The notes beneath the pieces were generated by a model that was not told where the DNA came from, made no database searches, and saw nothing but the letters and a program-made list of their open reading frames with translations. This document shows positions 1 to 8,418 of a DNA stretch of 28,572 bases, piece after piece. Position numbers and translations under genes: made by a program. Position 1 is the first letter of the stretch. Each line of letters opens with the position of its first letter. Source of the DNA: an uncultured Acetatifactor sp. (GTDB lineage: Bacteria; Bacillota; Clostridia; Lachnospirales; Lachnospiraceae); assembly GCA_910585805.1 (NCBI GenBank), contig CAJUFB010000047.1:1-28572 (forward strand), given 5' to 3'.

Positions 1-199
1 GCGTTACAGCTCCGCTTTATTTGTCATGCCAGTAAAACGGCTGTGAATAGTAACAACGCCCTTTTTATCCAATACCTTTCATTTACTGTAAGTATTCTTT
101 TTCCCCTTCCTGTGTTACCATAGAATCACCGCAGCGGAATCGGCATGCCGAAAAAACAAACATGCAGAACAGACTTACAAACAACCGGGAGGCTCAGAC

Positions 200-973
200 A
201 TGAAACCTGTACTTGAAATCAACGCACTGAAAAAATACTACGGAAAGCCCGCAAACCCCACCAAAGCCCTGGACGGCATCACCTTCCAGGTCATGGCAGG
301 GGAATTCCTGGGCATTATGGGAAGCAGCGGCTCCGGGAAATCCACCCTGTTGAACTGCATCGCCACGGTGATACGGCCGGACAGCGGCAGCATTATCATG
401 AACGGCGCTTCCGTGCTGAAACTGAAGGGCGCTGCCCTTGCCGGATACCGGGGAAGGCAAATCGGTTATCTGTTCCAGAATTTCGAGCTTCTGGATAACC
501 TCACCGGAAAGGAAAATATCCTCCTGCCCCTGTCCATCCAGAATGTGCCGGAGAAGGAAAGCCGCAAGCGCCTGCACAGCCTGGCCGACTATCTGGAAAT
601 CCGGGATGTACTGGATAAATTTCCCGCCCAGATGTCCGGCGGCCAGAAACAGCGGGTGGCAGCCGCCAGGGCCCTGATTTTAACGCCCGGCATTATCCTG
701 GCAGACGAACCCACCGGCGCACTGGATTCCCGGAACGCAAAATCGCTGATGGAGAAGCTTTCCGGTTTAAATCAGGACAAAAACACCACCATCCTGATGG
801 TTACCCACGACACCAATGCGGCAAGCTACTGCCGGAGGATACTGTTTATCCAGGACGGCATCATTTTTCACGAACTGCGCAGAGACATGGAGACGGAATC
901 CCGCCCGGACTTCTACGAGCGGATTCTCAATGTGACCGCGCATCTGGGAGGAGGAAGCGCAAATGTTTTATAA
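200..973 (+). CDS. BceA-type ABC transporter ATP-binding protein
   Basis: ATPase subunit of a Bce-type transporter; family members protect the cell against peptide antibiotics that act on lipid-linked wall precursors. The 257-residue protein has a Walker A motif GSSGSGKST at about residues 41-49, a Q-loop (LFQNFELL), the signature MSGGQKQR, the Walker B/D-loop ILADEPTGALD and a switch histidine in MVTHD. This is the MacB/LolD/BceA subtype. The ATG at 200 follows GGGAGG (187-192) at 7 nt. The 3' end overlaps the permease gene by 11 nt, so translation is probably coupled. The order transporter, regulator, kinase in one direction supports a Bce module. Substrate is not readable from sequence. 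Confidence 0.95.
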   Translation: MKPVLEINALKKYYGKPANPTKALDGITFQVMAGEFLGIMGSSGSGKSTLLNCIATVIRPDSGSIIMNGASVLKLKGAALAGYRGRQIGYLFQNFELLDNLTGKENILLPLSIQNVPEKESRKRLHSLADYLEIRDVLDKFPAQMSGGQKQRVAAARALILTPGIILADEPTGALDSRNAKSLMEKLSGLNQDKNTTILMVTHDTNAASYCRRILFIQDGIIFHELRRDMETESRPDFYERILNVTAHLGGGSANVL

Positions 974-3047
974 ACTGATCACCCGCAACAGCGCAAGAAG
1001 CCGGAAGGAAAACGGACTGTTCTTCGCCTCCTTACTGGTTTCCATTATCGCCTTTTACATTATACTCGCCCTGCCCCGCCAGGATGTGATGATCTTCCTG
1101 GACAAAATGGAGAGCCAGGCCGTAGACCGGCTCTTTCAGATGATACCCCTGTTCTTCGGTATGACGCTGCTCATCCTCTTCTTTCTGGTCTACTATGCCG
1201 GACAGTTCCAGTTGGAACGGCGCAGGCATGAATTCGGCGTCTACCTGATGATGGGCATGCGCAGACCGAAGCTCTTCCTCCTGCTGTTGGCGGAGGATTT
1301 CCGCAGCAGCCTGCTCTCCCTGGCTGTTGGCCTGCCCGCCGCAGTTCTGCTGTCCGAGTTGATCAGCCTGACTACCGCAAGAATTGTGGGCATGGGCATT
1401 GTGGGGCATCGTTTCACCCTCTCCCTCACGGCTGTGCTGTGGACTGTCCTTGGTTTCCTTGCCATAAAACTGGGAGCTTTCCTTCTGCTCAGCGGCCGGA
1501 TTGCCGGACAGGAACTCGGGGCGCTGCTGTCGGACGCGCCAAAGGGAGCCAGACGCCGTTTCAGTGCGACTGTGTACGTTATTTCGTTTATACTGGGCGT
1601 TTTCTTCCTTGCTGCCGCCTACACCATGGCCATCCAGGGACTTTCCTGGTATAATCTGAAAAAGATGGGAGCCACCCTGCTTCTGGGCTTTTCCGGAACC
1701 ATGCTTCTTTTCTTCGGACTTGGCTCCGCAATCGGCTTCCTGGTAAATCACACGGGCAGGAACCGGCGGCTCCATACCTTCACTTTCCGGCAGATTCAGG
1801 AGAATATTGTCCTGCGCTCCGGCAGCCTGGCCGTCAGCTCCCTGCTTCTTCTGGCCGCCCTCTGCTGCCTTGGGGCAGGCGCGGCTGTGTCCGGCTATTT
1901 CGACAGGGACAGCAATGTATTTTCCCTTTTCGGGAAAACCGACTCCCATATTCTGGATTATACCTTTCCGGAATATCAGGACGGCACGGAAACCGTCAGA
2001 CAGATCGAAAGCAATGACCTGGATGTCTGCTTTTCCCAGTTATTCGAGATAAACCTGGGACACATCCGCACAGGGGACGGTCAGCAGGCGGACTTTAAAA
2101 TGGAATCCGTCCTGGAAGCCCTGGAACAGGCGGAGGCATCCCAGGACAGGGATGTGCTGCTGAACAACCTGGGCTATGCCGTCTATCCCTACCTGATTTC
2201 CCTCAGCGGCTATAACCATCTGCTCTCCCTGGCGGAACTGCCCGCGCTGACTCTTGCGGAAAACGAGGCCGCAGTCTACATGCATCATGAAGACAGCTCT
2301 CCGGGCCGCCTGGAGCTGATGAATGAAATACTGGAAAAACGGCCTGCCGTAACCCTGGACCGGGATACCTTTTATCTCACCGGAACCGTCCAGACCCTGA
2401 ACCTGGTCACGGACCGCGCCATCTCCCTGTCCTTTGCCCTGATCGTGCCGGACCAGGTATTCACCCGCTATACACAGGGGGATTACAGCACCTACCTGAA
2501 CGCCGTGCTGGATCCGGAACTGCTCCGCTCCCGAAGCCTGATGAGCGCTATTATGGAGATGAATGAACGCCTGGACGAAGCCGGACTGGAATATGAAAGC
2601 TACCTCCAAAATATGGGCAGAAAGCTGTTCTATGCGGTTGCTGCAGGCTACCTTACCGTTTATCTCACTGTCATCTTCCTGATTATCGCAAATACGGTAA
2701 TGGGCGTACAGTTTTTAATGAGTCAGCAGAAATCCGGCAGGCGGTACAAAACCCTCATCCGCCTGGGCGCCTCCTATGAACTCCTCTGCCGCTGCGCCGG
2801 AAAACAGCTGAACTGGTACTTCGGCCTTCCCATCGCCGTTGCGGTTATCAGCAGCCTGTTCGGCATCCGCTCTCTGCTCACTGGCATACTGGGTTATCTG
2901 ACCACAGCCACTGCAATAGAGCTGATGGGCGTATCTGCCACTATGATTTTCCTTCTGGTTGTGGTAGAATCTGTCTATATAGCCGCAGCCAGACGCTCCG
3001 CATGCCGTTATCTCCTCACTTTGATGACGCCGGAGCGGGAGGAATAG
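963..3047 (+). CDS. BceB-type ABC transporter permease (FtsX family)
   Basis: Membrane subunit of the Bce-type transporter, 694 residues. The N-terminal third has several hydrophobic segments with the FtsX-type FGVYLMMGMRR loop. A long polar stretch from about residue 320 to 550 lies between hydrophobic segments and fits the large extracellular domain that in BceB proteins binds the peptide or its target. Three hydrophobic segments close the protein. The start overlaps the ATPase gene and has a GGAGGAAG ribosome site just upstream. In this family the transporter also acts as the sensor, activating the partner kinase according to transport flux; the cognate regulator and kinase follow directly. 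Length and topology match the family and no damage is seen. Confidence 0.93.
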   Translation: MFYKLITRNSARSRKENGLFFASLLVSIIAFYIILALPRQDVMIFLDKMESQAVDRLFQMIPLFFGMTLLILFFLVYYAGQFQLERRRHEFGVYLMMGMRRPKLFLLLLAEDFRSSLLSLAVGLPAAVLLSELISLTTARIVGMGIVGHRFTLSLTAVLWTVLGFLAIKLGAFLLLSGRIAGQELGALLSDAPKGARRRFSATVYVISFILGVFFLAAAYTMAIQGLSWYNLKKMGATLLLGFSGTMLLFFGLGSAIGFLVNHTGRNRRLHTFTFRQIQENIVLRSGSLAVSSLLLLAALCCLGAGAAVSGYFDRDSNVFSLFGKTDSHILDYTFPEYQDGTETVRQIESNDLDVCFSQLFEINLGHIRTGDGQQADFKMESVLEALEQAEASQDRDVLLNNLGYAVYPYLISLSGYNHLLSLAELPALTLAENEAAVYMHHEDSSPGRLELMNEILEKRPAVTLDRDTFYLTGTVQTLNLVTDRAISLSFALIVPDQVFTRYTQGDYSTYLNAVLDPELLRSRSLMSAIMEMNERLDEAGLEYESYLQNMGRKLFYAVAAGYLTVYLTVIFLIIANTVMGVQFLMSQQKSGRRYKTLIRLGASYELLCRCAGKQLNWYFGLPIAVAVISSLFGIRSLLTGILGYLTTATAIELMGVSATMIFLLVVVESVYIAAARRSACRYLLTLMTPEREE

Positions 3048-3062
3048 GGCTGTTGGAAAAAA

Positions 3063-3080
3063 TTCCCGGACTGCCCGGGA
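3063..3080 (+). other. Hairpin between permease and response regulator
   Basis: TCCCGG and CCGGGA arms with a five-base loop lie about 15 nt after the permease stop and just before the AGGGAGG ribosome site of the response regulator gene. There is no T-run, so it is not a clear terminator. It may protect mRNA ends or tune downstream translation. Confidence 0.4.
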
Positions 3081-3093
3081 CAGGGAGGCTGTG

Positions 3094-3783
3094 ATGAAAC
3101 GAATTGCCATTGTGGAGGACGAGGTATTTATGCGGGAGGAACTGTCCGAGCTGTTGGGCCGGGCAGGCTACGAACCCCTTGCGGTCGAGAAATTTGAGGA
3201 CACGGCCCAGGCGCTCCTGGACCTTTCCCCGGACCTTGTCCTCCTGGACCTGAACCTTCCCGGCGCAGGTGGATTCCAGATCTGCCGGGAACTGAAGCGG
3301 AAAAGCGCCATCCCCGTCCTGGTGCTCACCTCCCGGGACCAGATGCGGGACGAACTCCACGCCCTGGAACTGGGTGCGGACGAATATCTGACCAAACCCT
3401 GCCCGGGGGAGCGGCTTCTGGCGCGCATCTCCAATGTGCTGAAGCGGTTTGAGGGCAGAGCGAACCTGTTGGAAGGCCCGGGCTGCCTGTTGGACCGACA
3501 GTCTTATACGCTTTATGTCCACGGCCGGTCCGTAATCCTTCCCAAAAATCAGGGGAAACTGTTGGAACTGTTCCTGTCCCACGGTGACGAGGCCGTAACA
3601 AAGGAAGAATTATGCCTGGGATTATGGGGCACTACCCAGTTCATCGACGAAAATGCCCTGCAGGTAAATCTGACGCGGCTGAAGAAAACCCTTGCAGGCC
3701 TTGACATGGACTGCCGCCTAATCCCCATAAGGGGCGCCGGCTACCGCCTTGTCCCGGCAAAACAGGAGGATATCACGCAATGA
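3094..3783 (+). CDS. OmpR-family response regulator (BceR-like)
   Basis: DNA-binding response regulator, 229 residues. The receiver domain shows the acidic pair E8-D9, phosphoacceptor D52 in LLDLNLPG, T79 and K101 in YLTKP. The C-terminal winged helix (about 130-225) ends in RLIPIRGAGYRL, as in OmpR/BceR regulators. A GTG at 3091 is also in frame, but the AGGGAGG ribosome site (3082-3088) is only 2 nt from it and about 5 nt from the ATG at 3094, so 3094 is preferred. It lies between the transporter and kinase genes. It presumably activates the transporter promoter upstream of position 200; no BceR-type inverted repeat was confidently located there. Confidence 0.94.
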   Translation: MKRIAIVEDEVFMREELSELLGRAGYEPLAVEKFEDTAQALLDLSPDLVLLDLNLPGAGGFQICRELKRKSAIPVLVLTSRDQMRDELHALELGADEYLTKPCPGERLLARISNVLKRFEGRANLLEGPGCLLDRQSYTLYVHGRSVILPKNQGKLLELFLSHGDEAVTKEELCLGLWGTTQFIDENALQVNLTRLKKTLAGLDMDCRLIPIRGAGYRLVPAKQEDITQ

Positions 3784-3802
3784 CAACCAAAAGGGGGAAC
3801 CT

Positions 3803-4852
3803 ATGAAACGATACCTGAAACACTTACAGCACGCTCTGCCCTGGCTGCTTGTACTGCTTGGAATGGACGTTTTTTCGTCTTTTCTGCTCTGGGTAGTGGA
3901 TTCCCGGGCGTTCCCCGCCCTGGCCGCCGCAATCCTGCTGGCATCCCTCCTCCTGTTTTCCGCAGTCAGCGCCGTGCTTGCCTACCGGGGAAACAGCCGC
4001 GAAAAAGCTTTCCTGGCCTTTCTGGAGACGCCTGACGAATATCAGGAGGAGCTGCTTCTAAAATGCCTGGGCTCATCACAGGCCCATGCAGTCCGCCTGC
4101 TGGGCGCAAATCTCCGGGAACGCCGGGATGCCTGCAGGCATCTGGAAACCCGCCTGGAAGAATACGAGGAGTATGTGGAGTCCTGGGCCCATGAGACGAA
4201 GATGCCCCTCTCCCTGCTCTCCCTCCTGTTGGACAACCGCAGAGACAGCCTTCCTGAACCCGTGGTGCGCAGACTGGACTATGTGCGGAACCGCATGCAG
4301 GAATTCATAGACCAGATGCTGTATTATGCCCGCCTCAAGAGCGCCCGGAAGGATTATCTATTCGAGCGCTTTCCCCTGCTGCCCTGCATCAGGGAAATTC
4401 TGGAGGACTACCGCCCCCTTTTGGAGGAAAAACAGTTCCGGATCACCCTTCCCTCCGCCGAAGCCCATGTATACACGGACCGCCGGGGGCTGCTGTTCCT
4501 GATACGGCAGCTCGTCAGCAATTCCGTGAAATACAGCGCCCGGTCTCCCGCGCTCCGCTTTGATTACCGGGAGGACGCCTCCGGCTGCAGACTGGATATC
4601 CGGGACAACGGCACGGGCGTAAAAGCCTGCGATCTTCCCTATATCTTTGAAAAAGGCTTTACCGGGGACTCCGGCGAGAACCGGAAACGGGCCACCGGCA
4701 TGGGACTGTACCTGGCAGCCGAGATCGCCAGGGAGATCGGACTTTCCCTGGAGGCATCCTCCCAGTGGGGACAGGGCTTTGAAATACGGATTTCTTTTCC
4801 GAAAGTGGAGACGCCCGCAAATCTCACAAAACTGCACAGAACCGGGTATTAA
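3803..4852 (+). CDS. Intramembrane-sensing sensor histidine kinase (BceS-like)
   Basis: Histidine kinase of 349 residues. Two N-terminal transmembrane helices (about residues 11-33 and 38-62) are joined by only a few residues, so there is no extracellular sensor domain. This is the mark of intramembrane-sensing kinases that take their signal from a BceAB transporter. The H-box is SWAHETKMPLSLL (His near residue 130). The ATPase domain shows the N-box RQLVSNSVKYS, G1 DIRDNGTGV, the F-box YIFEKGF and G2 GMGLYLA. The ORF is open further upstream, but the ATG at 3803 has AGGGGG (3792-3797) at suitable spacing and gives the normal N-terminus. It starts 19 nt after the regulator stop, so the two are likely one transcript. 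Confidence 0.94.
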   Translation: MKRYLKHLQHALPWLLVLLGMDVFSSFLLWVVDSRAFPALAAAILLASLLLFSAVSAVLAYRGNSREKAFLAFLETPDEYQEELLLKCLGSSQAHAVRLLGANLRERRDACRHLETRLEEYEEYVESWAHETKMPLSLLSLLLDNRRDSLPEPVVRRLDYVRNRMQEFIDQMLYYARLKSARKDYLFERFPLLPCIREILEDYRPLLEEKQFRITLPSAEAHVYTDRRGLLFLIRQLVSNSVKYSARSPALRFDYREDASGCRLDIRDNGTGVKACDLPYIFEKGFTGDSGENRKRATGMGLYLAAEIAREIGLSLEASSQWGQGFEIRISFPKVETPANLTKLHRTGY

Positions 4853-4909
4853 AGAAACCTCCCTGCAACAGACTGCGGAGAAAGTTCTCTGGAAAAACGA
4901 ATAGTACGC

Positions 4910-5128
4910 TTACTTCTCCTGCCCTTCCAACAGCCGGAACCTGCAGTCCAGGCCCAACAGGGCAAACACCTCCTCCAACTGTCCAACGGACGCTTCCTCC
5001 ATGCCCTCAGCCAGAACAAACACGCCCGTAGCCTTCACCGTATCATCCTCACCTCTGTGGAAAGCCACGGCTATGGGATATCCGTCCTCAAAAAAATACT
5101 GGATATCCGCAATGTAATCAGTTCCCTT
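4910..5128 (-). pseudogene. C-terminal gene remnant, unrecognised
   Basis: On the minus strand an open frame of 72 residues runs down to a TAA at 4912-4910. It has no start codon and a TGA immediately upstream (5131-5129). Its composition is protein-like (motifs YFFEDGYPIAVAFH and GVFVLAEGMEE), unlike the low-complexity plus-strand translation of the same bases. It is most simply the 3' end of a lost gene. I do not recognise the family. It overlaps the 5' part of the small plus-strand ORF. Confidence 0.3.
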
Positions 5129-5338
5129 TCACCGGATGCTGCCCAAGCCTTTCTGGAGGAATACGGAATGAACTTTGCGGAAGAGGAACGGAAAGCAGAC
5201 GCATTCCTTGGACCTTTGGTTACACTGGTCAGCGCCTGTAAACAGGAAAAGATCCCTTCCTGGGCGGAAGAATCCCTGGATGCACTGCGAAACGGAAAGA
5301 TCTTATCGGCCCTGCGGGAATGGTTGGGAGAATTGTAA
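5057..5338 (+). CDS. Small hypothetical protein or 3' gene fragment
   Basis: The frame is open from the kinase stop to 5338 with no ATG before residue 36; the first usable codon is a GTG at 5057 without a visible ribosome site. The last 70 residues look like a soluble, helical protein (AFLEEYGMNFAEEERKADAF, then SWAEESLDAL). The upstream part is probably not coding on this strand, because a better frame lies opposite. I read it as either a small protein with an odd start or the surviving 3' end of a truncated gene. No family is recognised. The acetyltransferase gene starts 33 nt later. Confidence 0.4.
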   Translation: MESHGYGISVLKKILDIRNVISSLSPDAAQAFLEEYGMNFAEEERKADAFLGPLVTLVSACKQEKIPSWAEESLDALRNGKILSALREWLGEL

Positions 5339-5371
5339 CTTCAGACAAACCGAAAACAGAAAGGAGCTTTC

Positions 5372-5788
5372 ATGGAAATCAAGGAATATACCTCCTATAA
5401 CGAAGCAGAGATTTTGAAACTCTATGCAAGCGTAGGGTGGACGGCATATACGGACCACCCGGAAACTCTCAAAAAAGGATTTGAAAATTCCATGCTGACA
5501 CTGGCGGCTTACGAAGACGGACAGCTCCTGGGAATAATCCGCACCGTTGGAGACGGACAGACCATCGTATTTATTCAGGATATTCTGATTTTCCCCACAC
5601 ATCAGCGGAAGGGTGTGGGTTCTGCCCTCATGCGGGCGGTTCTGGACAGGTACCGCCATGTGCGCCAGATTAAGCTGACCTCAGACGACACTCCGGAAGC
5701 CATTGGCTTTTATACAGCCATGGGCTTTCGGCAATTAGGCGGCTGCACATTCGACTATTGGGAAAACATTGTGAATGCCCTTGGATGA
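5372..5788 (+). CDS. GNAT-family N-acetyltransferase
   Basis: Acetyl-CoA-dependent acetyltransferase of 138 residues, the usual size for a single-domain GNAT protein. Strand 4 and the pyrophosphate loop are seen in DILIFPTHQRKGVGSALM (Q/R-x-x-G-x-G pattern, about residues 70-87), followed by the helix ending at LDRY and the C-terminal AIGFYTAMGFRQL segment typical of the fold. Start ATG 5372 follows AAGGAG (5361-5366) at 5 nt. The substrate cannot be told; small GNATs of this type modify amines on metabolites, antibiotics or protein N-termini. It is separated from the next gene by a promoter and appears to be monocistronic or to follow the small upstream ORF. Confidence 0.93.
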   Translation: MEIKEYTSYNEAEILKLYASVGWTAYTDHPETLKKGFENSMLTLAAYEDGQLLGIIRTVGDGQTIVFIQDILIFPTHQRKGVGSALMRAVLDRYRHVRQIKLTSDDTPEAIGFYTAMGFRQLGGCTFDYWENIVNALG

Positions 5789-5836
5789 CACTCACAGATC
5801 TCCCTCGAAAAGCAGGATTGTCTCTCCGAATATCCG

Positions 5837-5865
5837 TTGAAAAATAACATATCTTATGATACAAT
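5837..5865 (+). promoter_or_regulatory. Sigma-A type promoter for the DUF4143 ATPase gene
   Basis: TTGAAA (5837-5842), a 17-nt spacer and TACAAT (5860-5865) give a near-consensus promoter about 135 nt upstream of the ATPase start. The resulting leader contains a GTCGC/GCGAC hairpin (5974-5986) shortly before the AGGAGG ribosome site. Confidence 0.7.
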
Positions 5866-6002
5866 GATGACAGATTTAGATTGAAATTCCAGAAAATACA
5901 TTCATAGCGGAACCGGAACAGTCCGGCTAAGAAATGTCAAGTGCGTCGAAGCGGCTTTACCCTTTAGTGCCGTCGCGCAGCGACTATATTAGGAGGAAAA
6001 TG

Positions 6003-7262
6003 ATGGACTATATTCCAAGAGCATTGGAAAACAGATTACGTAAATACGAAAAGACATATAAGGCAATTCTGTTGACAGGCCCACGCCAGACAGGAAAGTC
6101 CACATTGCTGAAGAAAGTATTTCCCTCCAGGAAATATATCTCTTTGGACGATCCTTTTCTGGAGCAGCAGGCAAGAGAAGCCGGAAGCATGTTTTTAACC
6201 TTGAATCCGCCTCCAGTCACAATTGACGAGGTACAAAGGGCAGGTGAATTATTCCGCTACCTTAAAATCAAATGCGATGAAAGTGAGGAAAAAGGCCTGT
6301 TCTGCCTGTCCGGTTCACAACCTTTTCATTTGATGCAGAATGTTTCGGAATCCCTGTCCGGACGAATCGGGATTCTCGAACTGTCCGGCCTGTCCATGCG
6401 TGAGAGCATGAGGGATCCTTTTAACGAGCACTTCCTTCCAACCCCGGAATATGTGGCAAAAAGGCGGGAATCTGCCCGAAACCCTGCAAATATCTGGGAA
6501 ATGATTCACAGGGGCGGATACCCCGAACTGCAGGATGCCCATAAGGAATGGAGCGCATTCTATTCGGATTACGTAAAAACCTATATGGAGAGAGATGTCA
6601 GAGAACTGGCAGCCGTACAGGACCTGAATATTTTCAGACAATTTATGATAGCTGCCGCGGCAAGAACCGGAGAAATATTAAACTACACCTCCATTGCGTC
6701 AGAAATCGGGAAAGACGTGACAACCGTAAAAAACTGGATTTCGATTTTGGAGACCTCCGGCATTATTTACTTGTTGGAACCCTACACCTCCAATGTTTTA
6801 AAAAGGGCAATTAAATCGCCCAAACTCTATTTCCGAGATACCGGCCTTGCCTGCTATCTCACAAGATGGCTGACGCCGGAAACGCTCGCTTACGGAGCAA
6901 TGAGCGGTCCCATGTTTGAAACATTCGTGATATCCGAAATATTGAAGTCCTTTGCCAACGAAGGCCTGGATTATCGTCACTTTGTATCCTATTATCGCGG
7001 ACGCGACAGGAAAAAGGTAACGGAAAGCCACGAAATCCAGGAAACAGAAATAGAAATCGATATGATTATTGAAGAAAACGGAATCTTATACCCCATAGAA
7101 ATAAAAAAAAGCACACAGGCAAAGGCAATGATGACATCTGCATTTCCCATTTTAGATCAAATTCCGGGAAAAAAACGCGGCGTGGGATCGGTTGTATGCA
7201 ACTGCCCTGATGTGGGTGTACTGCGGGAAAATCTACTCCAGATACCTGTCTGGTATATTTAA
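6003..7262 (+). CDS. AAA ATPase with DUF4143 domain
   Basis: P-loop ATPase of the AAA_14/DUF4143 family, 419 residues. The N-terminal Walker A is GPRQTGKST, followed by Walker B VTIDEVQRA and the sensor-like LSGSQPFHLM. The middle holds the family's RDVRELAAVQD motif and a winged-helix-like segment (TSIASEIGKDVTTVKNWIS). The C-terminal DUF4143 part has IEIDMIIEENG then YPIEIKKS, matching the D...E-x-K layout of PD-(D/E)XK nucleases. ATGs at 6000 and 6003 are adjacent; AGGAGG (5991-5996) is spaced better for 6003. The role of the family is poorly defined, and members are often multicopy and mobile-associated. The gene has its own promoter and ends 10 nt before a convergent gene remnant. Confidence 0.92.
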   Translation: MDYIPRALENRLRKYEKTYKAILLTGPRQTGKSTLLKKVFPSRKYISLDDPFLEQQAREAGSMFLTLNPPPVTIDEVQRAGELFRYLKIKCDESEEKGLFCLSGSQPFHLMQNVSESLSGRIGILELSGLSMRESMRDPFNEHFLPTPEYVAKRRESARNPANIWEMIHRGGYPELQDAHKEWSAFYSDYVKTYMERDVRELAAVQDLNIFRQFMIAAAARTGEILNYTSIASEIGKDVTTVKNWISILETSGIIYLLEPYTSNVLKRAIKSPKLYFRDTGLACYLTRWLTPETLAYGAMSGPMFETFVISEILKSFANEGLDYRHFVSYYRGRDRKKVTESHEIQETEIEIDMIIEENGILYPIEIKKSTQAKAMMTSAFPILDQIPGKKRGVGSVVCNCPDVGVLRENLLQIPVWYI

Positions 7263-7272
7263 TGATCCCATA

Positions 7273-7566
7273 CTATCCTGCGTCAAAACAGGCCGGTTCC
7301 CGGAACATTCTTCCGTAGCGGCAGTAAAACATCTGCCCCATAAAGACGCCGTCCACCCACATCTGCCCGCGCAGCCCATTCCTGACATGGATAAAGCCGC
7401 CCTCCCGGGTCCTTGGATAGTCCCGGAAAGCCTCATAGATACGGCGGCAGGCTTTCCCGTAGTAGGCCGCCGCTCCTACCCCGTGCTTTTCCAACAGCGG
7501 CATCAGCTTTCCCTCCGGTCTGCGGTCAAGTACCTGCAGCATTCTCTCTTTTACATCAAATAACAA
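7273..7566 (-). pseudogene. Truncated glycosidase remnant, GH105/GH88-like
   Basis: A 97-residue frame on the minus strand beginning at a TTG. It carries GGFIHVRNGLRGQMWVDG followed by VFMGQMFYCRYGRMF. This resembles the Gly-Gly-Phe-x-His ... Met-Trp-x-Asp-Gly-x-x-Met block of unsaturated rhamnogalacturonyl hydrolases (GH105). Those enzymes are about 350 residues with the catalytic region around this block, so what remains is only a short internal piece that stops 10 nt from the end of the ATPase gene. The family call comes from motif recall and is moderate. It could instead be a small diverged ORF, but the truncation beside an accessory ATPase gene favours a remnant. Confidence 0.45.
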
Positions 7567-7615
7567 CCTTCCCCACTCCCTGTTTCCGTTCTCCGAATTC
7601 CCTTTTTACGTATCA

Positions 7616-7626
7616 GTTCAGACAGC
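7616..7626 (-). repeat. Dispersed 11-mer GCTGTCTGAAC, copy 1
   Basis: The 11-mer GCTGTCTGAAC on the minus strand, followed by TGATAC. Identical 11-mers occur at 12677-12687 and 25988-25998 on the plus strand, all in noncoding sequence. The rest of 7567-7815 holds no gene; a weak GC-rich stem near 7755-7780 may end the rubrerythrin transcript. Confidence 0.4.
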
Positions 7627-7815
7627 GCGCCGAACTGTTCCCTCTTTACAGCATAGCACAGATTCGTTTTTCCCGCTTTAACTTATTTCCTATTTCCATT
7701 GGATTTTTTTCTGTTTCCCGGGATGCCCGTGTGCAATCGAGCAGGGGAACGGAAAAGAGGAGCAGAATCCTCCGCCCCTCTGAAAATCGTCCTGTTATGC
7801 CATTTTTCCCTGAAA

Positions 7816-8358
7816 TCAGTAGTTCTCTGCATGTACCTCGAAATAGCTCTGGGGATGATTGCATGTGGGGCACACCTCCGGAGCCTTTGTCCCAACTACA
7901 ATGTGACCGCAGTTGCGGCACTCCCACACCTTCACCTCGCTCTTCTCGAATACGGCTGCCGTCTCCAGATTCCGGAGCAGCGCCCGATACCTTTCCTCAT
8001 GATGTTTCTCGATTTCTCCTACCAGGCGGAACTTGGCCGCAAGCTCCGGGAAGCCTTCCTCCTCTGCCGTCCTGGCAAAATCCGCATACATATCCGTCCA
8101 CTCAAAGTTTTCTCCCTCTGCAGCCGCGGCAAGGTTCTCCTTCGTATCGCCGATACCGGCAAGCTCCTTGAGCCACATCTTCGCATGCTCTTTTTCGTTT
8201 TCCGCAGTCTTCAGAAACAGGCCTGCAATCTGCTCATAGCCTTCCTTTTTTGCTGCGGAGGCAAAGTATGTATACTTGTTCCTGGCCTGGGATTCCCCCG
8301 CAAATGCTGCCTCCAGATTCTTTTCTGTCTGCGTTCCCGCATACTTCGTTGTTTTCAT
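7816..8358 (-). CDS. rbr: Rubrerythrin
   Basis: Peroxide-detoxifying non-haem iron protein, 180 residues, the standard rubrerythrin size. The N-terminal ferritin-like four-helix domain supplies the diiron site carboxylates and histidines (AAFAGESQARNKY, TAENEKEHAKMW, then the second Glu-x-x-His pair in VGEIEKHHEERY). The C-terminal rubredoxin-like domain has CRNCGHIVVG and CPTCNHP, the two Cys pairs that bind the Fe(SCys)4 centre. It reduces hydrogen peroxide with electrons from rubredoxin/NADH in anaerobes. The ATG at 8358 follows AGGAGG. A perfect TTGATT/AATCAA palindrome lies about 47-60 nt upstream and could be an operator. The gene looks monocistronic. Confidence 0.97.
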   Translation of the reverse strand: MKTTKYAGTQTEKNLEAAFAGESQARNKYTYFASAAKKEGYEQIAGLFLKTAENEKEHAKMWLKELAGIGDTKENLAAAAEGENFEWTDMYADFARTAEEEGFPELAAKFRLVGEIEKHHEERYRALLRNLETAAVFEKSEVKVWECRNCGHIVVGTKAPEVCPTCNHPQSYFEVHAENY

Positions 8359-8404
8359 GTCTTTTCCTCCTGTTATTCTGCGACGTCATACCGTCTGCTT
8401 TCCA

Positions 8405-8418
8405 TTGATTCCAATCAA
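8405..8418. promoter_or_regulatory. Palindrome upstream of rubrerythrin
   Basis: TTGATT, two bases, AATCAA: a perfect dyad 47 nt upstream of the rubrerythrin start. It does not match the PerR box consensus (TTATAATNATTATAA). Candidate operator only. The surrounding 8359-8617 interval has three short overlapping minus-strand frames, none convincing as a protein. Confidence 0.3.

Noticed and set aside
21..49. Possible promoter TTGTCA-17-TGAATA upstream of the Bce operon
   Set aside because: The -10 match is poor and a TAGAAT at 121 lacks a -35 box; I cannot place the operon promoter with confidence.
1032..1949. Minus-strand ORF of 305 residues
   Set aside because: Shadow of the permease gene on the opposite strand, low-complexity Gln/Glu-rich translation.
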